Shown: piece after piece, positions 6,308-9,441 of the stretch
Numbering within the stretch: position 1 is the first letter of the stretch
Layout of the letters: each line of letters begins with the position of its first letter
Assembly (NCBI GenBank): GCA_023129815.1
Contig: JAGMBH010000012.1
Location: 1-9,441 of the forward strand
Length of the DNA: 9,441 nucleotides
Reading direction: 5' to 3'
Source of the DNA: Dehalococcoidia bacterium
Lineage (GTDB): Bacteria > Chloroflexota > Dehalococcoidia > GIF9 > AB-539-J10
Program-made: the position numbers and the translations under genes
The notes under the pieces: model-generated
What the model was told of the DNA's origin: nothing
What the model saw: only the letters and a program-made list of their open reading frames with translations
The model's database searches: none

Positions 6308-7555
6308 CTATACCCATCCCCGAAGCTTAACAACCTCGGCTACTTTGCTTACAGCCACCATATAGGCGGCTGTCCTATTATCAACGCCTTCCTTTATTGC
6401 CAGCCCATATACATCATAGAGTGCCTTGGTCATCTTTTTGTCCAATTTCTCGTATACTTCTTCCTCTGTCCAGTAGTATCCACAGTTATTCTGAACCCAC
6501 TCGAAATAAGAAACTGTTACTCCGCCAGCATTGCAAAGAAAATCTGGAATCTGGAAAACGCCTTTCTTAGATAGGATTTCATCTGCTTCCAGCGTTACAG
6601 GGCCATTAGCAGCTTCAGCAACTACCTTGGCATTTACATTACTAGCATTTCCTCCAGTTATCTGATTTTCTAAAGCCGCAGGTATCAAGAAATCACACTC
6701 AAGGCTTAAAAGTTCCTCATTTGTTATCTGCTTTGTCCCCGGAAAATCAATAACCGAGCCAGTTTTATCCTTGTGCCCCTTTACAGTTTGGTAATCTAAG
6801 CCCTCCTTATTCAAGATACCGCCCTTAGAGTCAGAAACTGCGATGACCCTACATCCTCGCTTTGTGAGCAGCCTAGAAAGATTGTATCCGGCATTGCCAT
6901 ACCCCTGAACAACCACAGTAGCATCTTTGAGGTCAATGCCTATAATCTTTGCTGCTTCCCTCATAGTGTAGACCACGCCCATGGCGGTGGCGTCCCCCCT
7001 ACCAAGTGAGCCTCCTAAGGGAATAGGTTTCCCCGTAATGACGCCTGGTACATTATAGCCCATTATTTTACTGTATTCATCCATCATCCAGGCCATGATC
7101 TGTGGGTTTGTGTAAACATCAGGCGCTGGTATATCCATCTCTGGGCCAATGCATCTCCATATTTGGTCTATGTATCCCCTTGATAATCTTTCGACTTCTC
7201 TTTGAGACATCTCTTTTGTATTGCAAATAACCCCTCCTTTTGCCCCTCCATATGGAATGTCAACCACGGCACATTTCCAAGTCATCCACGCTGCCAAGGC
7301 ACGAACAGTGTCTATTGTTTCCTCTGGATGAAATCTTATCCCCCCTTTCATTGGTCCTCTGGCATTGTTGTATTGAACTCTAAACCCCTTGAATATTTTT
7401 GCGCTGCCATTGTCCATCTTCACCGGTATAGATACCCACAATTCGCGCATTGGCTCTCGGAGAAATGTGTGTATCTGTGGGTCTAAATTTAGTTTCTTCG
7501 CTGCTTTATCTAGTTGTGCTTGTGCCATTTTAAATGGGTTTAATTGTTCTGCCAT
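6308..7555 (-). CDS. gdhA: Glutamate dehydrogenase (hexameric, NAD(P)-dependent)
   Basis: It interconverts 2-oxoglutarate plus ammonia and glutamate. The 415 residues match the small hexameric bacterial and archaeal form. The N-terminal catalytic domain shows GPMKGGIRFHP (67-77), Lys94 in the WMTWKCA segment, the active-site lysine in PYGGAKGG (Lys106), and PAPDVYTN (144-150 region) with its conserved Asp. The Rossmann domain has VVVQGYGNAG (214-223), with VIAVSDSKGG after the second strand. The sequence DFLCNAGGVTVSYFEW (338-353) is the C-terminal family signature. The start has a GGAGGTG Shine-Dalgarno, and a TATAAT box lies about 35 bases upstream. glnA follows on the same strand, so the two form an ammonia-assimilation pair, high-Km enzyme first. 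Leucine, valine and phenylalanine dehydrogenases share the fold but not these substrate-binding stretches or this length. The coenzyme preference is not resolved. Confidence 0.95.
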   Translation of the reverse strand: MAEQLNPFKMAQAQLDKAAKKLNLDPQIHTFLREPMRELWVSIPVKMDNGSAKIFKGFRVQYNNARGPMKGGIRFHPEETIDTVRALAAWMTWKCAVVDIPYGGAKGGVICNTKEMSQREVERLSRGYIDQIWRCIGPEMDIPAPDVYTNPQIMAWMMDEYSKIMGYNVPGVITGKPIPLGGSLGRGDATAMGVVYTMREAAKIIGIDLKDATVVVQGYGNAGYNLSRLLTKRGCRVIAVSDSKGGILNKEGLDYQTVKGHKDKTGSVIDFPGTKQITNEELLSLECDFLIPAALENQITGGNASNVNAKVVAEAANGPVTLEADEILSKKGVFQIPDFLCNAGGVTVSYFEWVQNNCGYYWTEEEVYEKLDKKMTKALYDVYGLAIKEGVDNRTAAYMVAVSKVAEVVKLRGWV

Positions 7556-7586
7556 TCTTTCACCTCCGTTTTATAAAGTCTTCAAA

Positions 7587-7592
7587 ATTATA
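7587..7592 (-). promoter_or_regulatory. -10 box of the gdhA promoter
   Basis: A perfect TATAAT lies on the minus strand about 32 bases before the gdhA ATG, leaving a leader of about 25 bases that contains the GGAGGTG. No good -35 hexamer sits at the right distance. A second box, TATAAA at 7570-7575, is too close to the ribosome-binding site to serve. Confidence 0.45.
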
Positions 7593-7602
7593 ACTCCAAA
7601 TC

Positions 7603-7629
7603 AAAAAAAGGAATAATAAGATTTTCCTT
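7603..7629 (-). terminator. Weak intrinsic terminator after hisF
   Basis: In minus-strand sense AAGGAA, overlapping the hisF stop codon, pairs with TTCCTT across a ten-base loop and is followed at once by five more T. The stem is short and AT-rich, so termination would be partial. Its place between hisF and the gdhA promoter fits a transcript boundary. Confidence 0.4.
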
Positions 7630-8398
7630 ATATCTTTACTGGTATGCCTCTTTCCTTCAGATAATGCTTCGCTTGGGATATTGAAATCTCCCTGAAGTGG
7701 AAAATAGAGGCGGCTAAAAGTGCTGATGCCTTGCCAATTGTTACAGCTTCATAGAGGTGCTCCAGCTTACCAGCACCGCCTGAAGCAATGACCGGTATTC
7801 CAACTGCCTCGGCCACAGCTTTAGTCATCTCTAAATCATAACCCTCTTTAGTGCCATCGGCATCCTTGCTGGTAAGTAGAATCTCTCCTGCCCCTAGCTC
7901 CTCCCCCCCTTTTGCCCACTCGACAATGTCTATTCCTGTGGCTTCACTCCCACTTTTGACTACAACTTCTAATCTAGGAAGGCCTCTTTCAGGTGGATTC
8001 TTTCGCCCATCGATGGCAATAATGAGCTTATCCCTTCCAAATTCCCTTGAGGCTTGTTTTATAAGCTCAGGATTCCTGACAGCAGCGGTATTTATCGAGA
8101 CTTTGTCTACGCCGAGATTGAACAAGGTCTTCATATCCTCGATGTTTCTAATTCCACCCCCTACGGCAAAAGGGATAGTAACCTTTTCCGCTACCTTCTT
8201 GACCCATTCCAGTTGTGTCCCTCTATTCTCTACGGTAGCGCTGATATCGAGGAAGACCAACTCATCGGCGTCTTCTCGACAATAAGCTTCCGCTGCCTCT
8301 ACTGGATCTCGAGCATCCCTGAGGTTTTCAAACTTCACTCCCTTAACCACCTTGCCATCTTTGACATCAAGGCAGGGTATAATTCTTATCTCTTTCAT
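7628..8398 (-). CDS. hisF: Imidazole glycerol phosphate synthase cyclase subunit HisF
   Basis: HisF uses ammonia supplied by the glutaminase HisH to convert PRFAR into imidazole glycerol phosphate and AICAR, joining histidine and purine synthesis. The 256-residue (beta/alpha)8 barrel has RIIPCLDV with the catalytic Asp11, FAVGGGIR (77-84), IAIDGRK with the second catalytic Asp130, LLTSKDADGT (174-183), VIASGGAG (203-210) and ALLAASIFH (226-234). I start at the ATG at 8398 (MKEIRIIPCLDV), the usual family N-terminus. An upstream TTG at 8422 would add eight unlikely residues. The ribosome-binding site AAGGG is modest, and a 14-codon frame ends across this ATG. No hisH or other his gene is nearby. 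It follows mpgP by 98 bases and ends in a weak terminator. Confidence 0.95.
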   Translation of the reverse strand: MKEIRIIPCLDVKDGKVVKGVKFENLRDARDPVEAAEAYCREDADELVFLDISATVENRGTQLEWVKKVAEKVTIPFAVGGGIRNIEDMKTLFNLGVDKVSINTAAVRNPELIKQASREFGRDKLIIAIDGRKNPPERGLPRLEVVVKSGSEATGIDIVEWAKGGEELGAGEILLTSKDADGTKEGYDLEMTKAVAEAVGIPVIASGGAGKLEHLYEAVTIGKASALLAASIFHFREISISQAKHYLKERGIPVKI

Positions 8399-8439
8399 TT
8401 CCCTTTTTCCAAAATTACGCAAATCTCAGCTATACCCAT
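8395..8439 (-). CDS. Possible 14-codon frame overlapping the hisF start
   Basis: A short frame, MGIAEICVILEKGK, ends in a TGA that overlaps the hisF ATG by four bases (ATGA). AAGGTG lies just before its ATG, but the spacing is shorter than ideal. It contains no histidine codons, so it is not a classical his attenuator peptide. It may simply be chance, or it may load ribosomes onto hisF. No function is assigned. Confidence 0.2.
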   Translation of the reverse strand: MGIAEICVILEKGK

Positions 8440-8496
8440 TTCACCTTTTAGCCCTAAACAACCTTAAAATCACTTCATCATAAACCGGTTGCTTTT

Positions 8497-9300
8497 TTAA
8501 CCTTCGACTAAATCCGCAATCACCCTCTCCCACCCTTCAGGGCCGATCCCTGGTACTTTACGAACATTAGCTAAATCTATTTCCTCCCATAGCTTATTCG
8601 GCTTTTGAACCAGCACCGGGAGGTCCACTGCGGCCAGCATAGGTAAATCATTTTCACTATCACCTATGCCGATAGTTTCCACACCACCAAATTCTTGCCT
8701 AAATAAGCGAGTTAAAATCCGAGTAGCCTTGCCCTTATCATTTCCTCTCATAGCAGCATAATATCTACCTCCATGAGTATAGCTAAGTCCCGCCTCCTTA
8801 ATCTTGTGTAAGGTTAAATTTTGCCTTATTTTATCACCTTTTAGCTTAAAGGTTTCATCATACTCCCTTTGTTTTGCCAAAGTGGCAAATTCCAGACTTA
8901 AACCACTGTCCTCAGCCACTTCTTCGACACTCATATCCCCAAAACCTTTAATAGTTGTGCCTGTTTCCGTTTCAATTCTTTTTAACGCCTCCCTTATTTG
9001 CTCGTAGGGAGTGCCCAACTCAATTACTATATAACCTTGGGTAATTTTATGGTGTTCAAAAGGAAGGGAGAAATAATTTTCGGGGATAAAGATAGCTCCT
9101 CCGTTCTCCACTATGAAAGGATCGTTTATGCCTAGTTCTCTTCGATACACCTCTTGCTCTGCCCTTGTCTTAGCAGAGCAGAAGATAAGTGGTATTTCCT
9201 TCCTGCGGAGCAATTCCACGGCATCCATGGCTTGGTGATAGGAATAAGTAATAGGATCAAGTAGAGTTCCATCTAGATCGGTGAAAATCACCCGTTTCAT
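8497..9300 (-). CDS. mpgP: Mannosyl-3-phosphoglycerate phosphatase family HAD hydrolase
   Basis: A 267-residue HAD-IIB phosphatase that most likely removes phosphate from mannosyl-3-phosphoglycerate (or the glucosyl analogue) to give the compatible solute mannosylglycerate. Motif I is DLDGTLLDP (Asp8 nucleophile, Asp10 acid/base), followed by the TYS characteristic of this subfamily. Motif II is CSAKT (Ser42). IVENGGAIFIP (63-73) marks the IIB cap entry. Motif III is NDKGKA (Lys189), and motif IV is GIGDSENDLPML (Asp214, Asp218). The synthase partner mpgS is not in the window and could lie beyond the right edge. The ATG has no Shine-Dalgarno, but an upstream open frame ends across it (ATGA), so translation may be coupled. 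The generic HAD-IIB assignment is certain; substrate specificity is a family-based inference. Confidence 0.85.
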   Translation of the reverse strand: MKRVIFTDLDGTLLDPITYSYHQAMDAVELLRRKEIPLIFCSAKTRAEQEVYRRELGINDPFIVENGGAIFIPENYFSLPFEHHKITQGYIVIELGTPYEQIREALKRIETETGTTIKGFGDMSVEEVAEDSGLSLEFATLAKQREYDETFKLKGDKIRQNLTLHKIKEAGLSYTHGGRYYAAMRGNDKGKATRILTRLFRQEFGGVETIGIGDSENDLPMLAAVDLPVLVQKPNKLWEEIDLANVRKVPGIGPEGWERVIADLVEG

Positions 9301-9440
9301 TTCAAATAAATTAACATGTAAGTTACCTTGGGGTCAAAGGAACCCGTGATGAAGTGCGGGACAGTGATTTGCCACTGGTGAGATAGTTCTGCTACCATGT
9401 TTTCGTTCCGAAGGAGGCGAAAGGTGTTTATAGAGAGTCC
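9297..9440 (-). CDS. Open frame entering from the right edge and ending on the mpgP start
   Basis: This minus-strand frame stays open for 47 codons from the window edge and stops in a TGA that overlaps the mpgP ATG by four bases. Its last part reads QWQITVPHFITGSFDPK, then VTYMLIYLK. I do not recognise it. It could be the C-terminus of a gene upstream of mpgP, which would explain why mpgP lacks a Shine-Dalgarno. Against it, the codons differ from the neighbouring genes (for example consecutive CGC CTC CTT CGG), and a plus-strand gene start overlaps it. Length alone does not prove coding. Confidence 0.25.
   Translation of the reverse strand, partial: GLSINTFRLLRNENMVAELSHQWQITVPHFITGSFDPKVTYMLIYLK
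9369..9398 (+). promoter_or_regulatory. Candidate sigma-70 promoter for a divergent gene
   Basis: TTGCCA (9369-9374) and TACCAT (9393-9398) are 18 bases apart, matching the consensus at five and four of six positions. Initiation near 9405 would leave about 20 bases of leader containing the GGAGG at 9413-9417. The match is moderate. Confidence 0.35.
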
Positions 9441-9441
9441 G
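9424..9441 (+). CDS. Possible start of a plus-strand gene leaving the window
   Basis: AAGGAGG (9411-9417) is placed six bases before a GTG at 9424, and the six codons that remain read MFIESP. Good Shine-Dalgarno spacing and a plausible promoter upstream suggest a divergent gene, but too little is visible to identify it. It is antisense to the open frame at 9297-9440, so probably only one of the two is real. Confidence 0.35.

Noticed and set aside
7851..8285. Plus-strand 144-codon open frame opposite hisF
   Set aside because: A low-complexity Ser/Pro/Leu-rich shadow of the hisF codons, with no independent support.
8399..8422. TTG start adding eight residues to HisF
   Set aside because: HisF proteins begin within a few residues of RIIPCLDV. 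The ATG at 8398 gives a normal 256-residue protein and puts the catalytic aspartates at 11 and 130.
8440..8496. Possible promoter between mpgP and hisF
   Set aside because: TTG-like and TATA-like hexamers occur, but no pair has acceptable spacing and match; nothing else was seen in this gap.

Overview
The window reads as a piece of a chromosome from an anaerobic, hydrogen-metabolising bacterium. Every confidently identified gene lies on the minus strand, so transcription runs from right to left. A thermophile-type mannosyl-3-phosphoglycerate phosphatase, an NAD(P)-linked cytosolic [NiFe] hydrogenase and a Bacillus-like class I-alpha glutamine synthetase occur together. This would fit a Chloroflexota (Dehalococcoidia-like) or related deep-branching anaerobe. 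That placement is inferred from protein character only; no rRNA or other marker gene is present.

Layout in order of transcription. At the right edge (9297-9441) are two mutually antisense candidates: a minus-strand open frame that runs into the mpgP start, and a plus-strand gene start with promoter and Shine-Dalgarno that leaves the window. Next come mpgP (9300-8497) and hisF (8398-7628), the latter ending in a weak intrinsic terminator. Then gdhA (7555-6308), with its own TATAAT-type promoter. Between gdhA and glnA is a 335-base stretch with an unusual density of inverted repeats and a possible 25-codon hydrophobic micro-ORF. glnA (5972-4629) follows. After a short gap with a perfect TATAAT box, a compact operon runs hypA-hypB-hydB-hydG-hydD-hydA from 4546 off the left edge. 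The last gene, the hydrogenase large subunit, is cut at residue 302.

How it works together. hypA and hypB deliver nickel during maturation of the hydrogenase encoded just downstream. hydB (iron-sulfur) and hydG (FAD, NAD(P), 2Fe-2S) would pass electrons between NAD(P)(H) and the small/large hydrogenase pair hydD/hydA. This is the architecture of group 3b sulfhydrogenases. gdhA and glnA form an ammonia-assimilation pair, and their intergenic region is the most likely place for nitrogen control. hisF and mpgP are housekeeping and compatible-solute genes, with no visible functional link to the hydrogenase.

Most of the window is well-understood metabolism. The parts that known families do not explain are the palindrome-rich glnA leader with its micro-ORF, a HypB that lacks the normally invariant His of its Cys-His metal motif, the recurrence of very short frames whose stop overlaps a gene's start codon, and the ambiguous right edge. 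I saw no CRISPR array, tRNA, rRNA, insertion sequence or phage gene.
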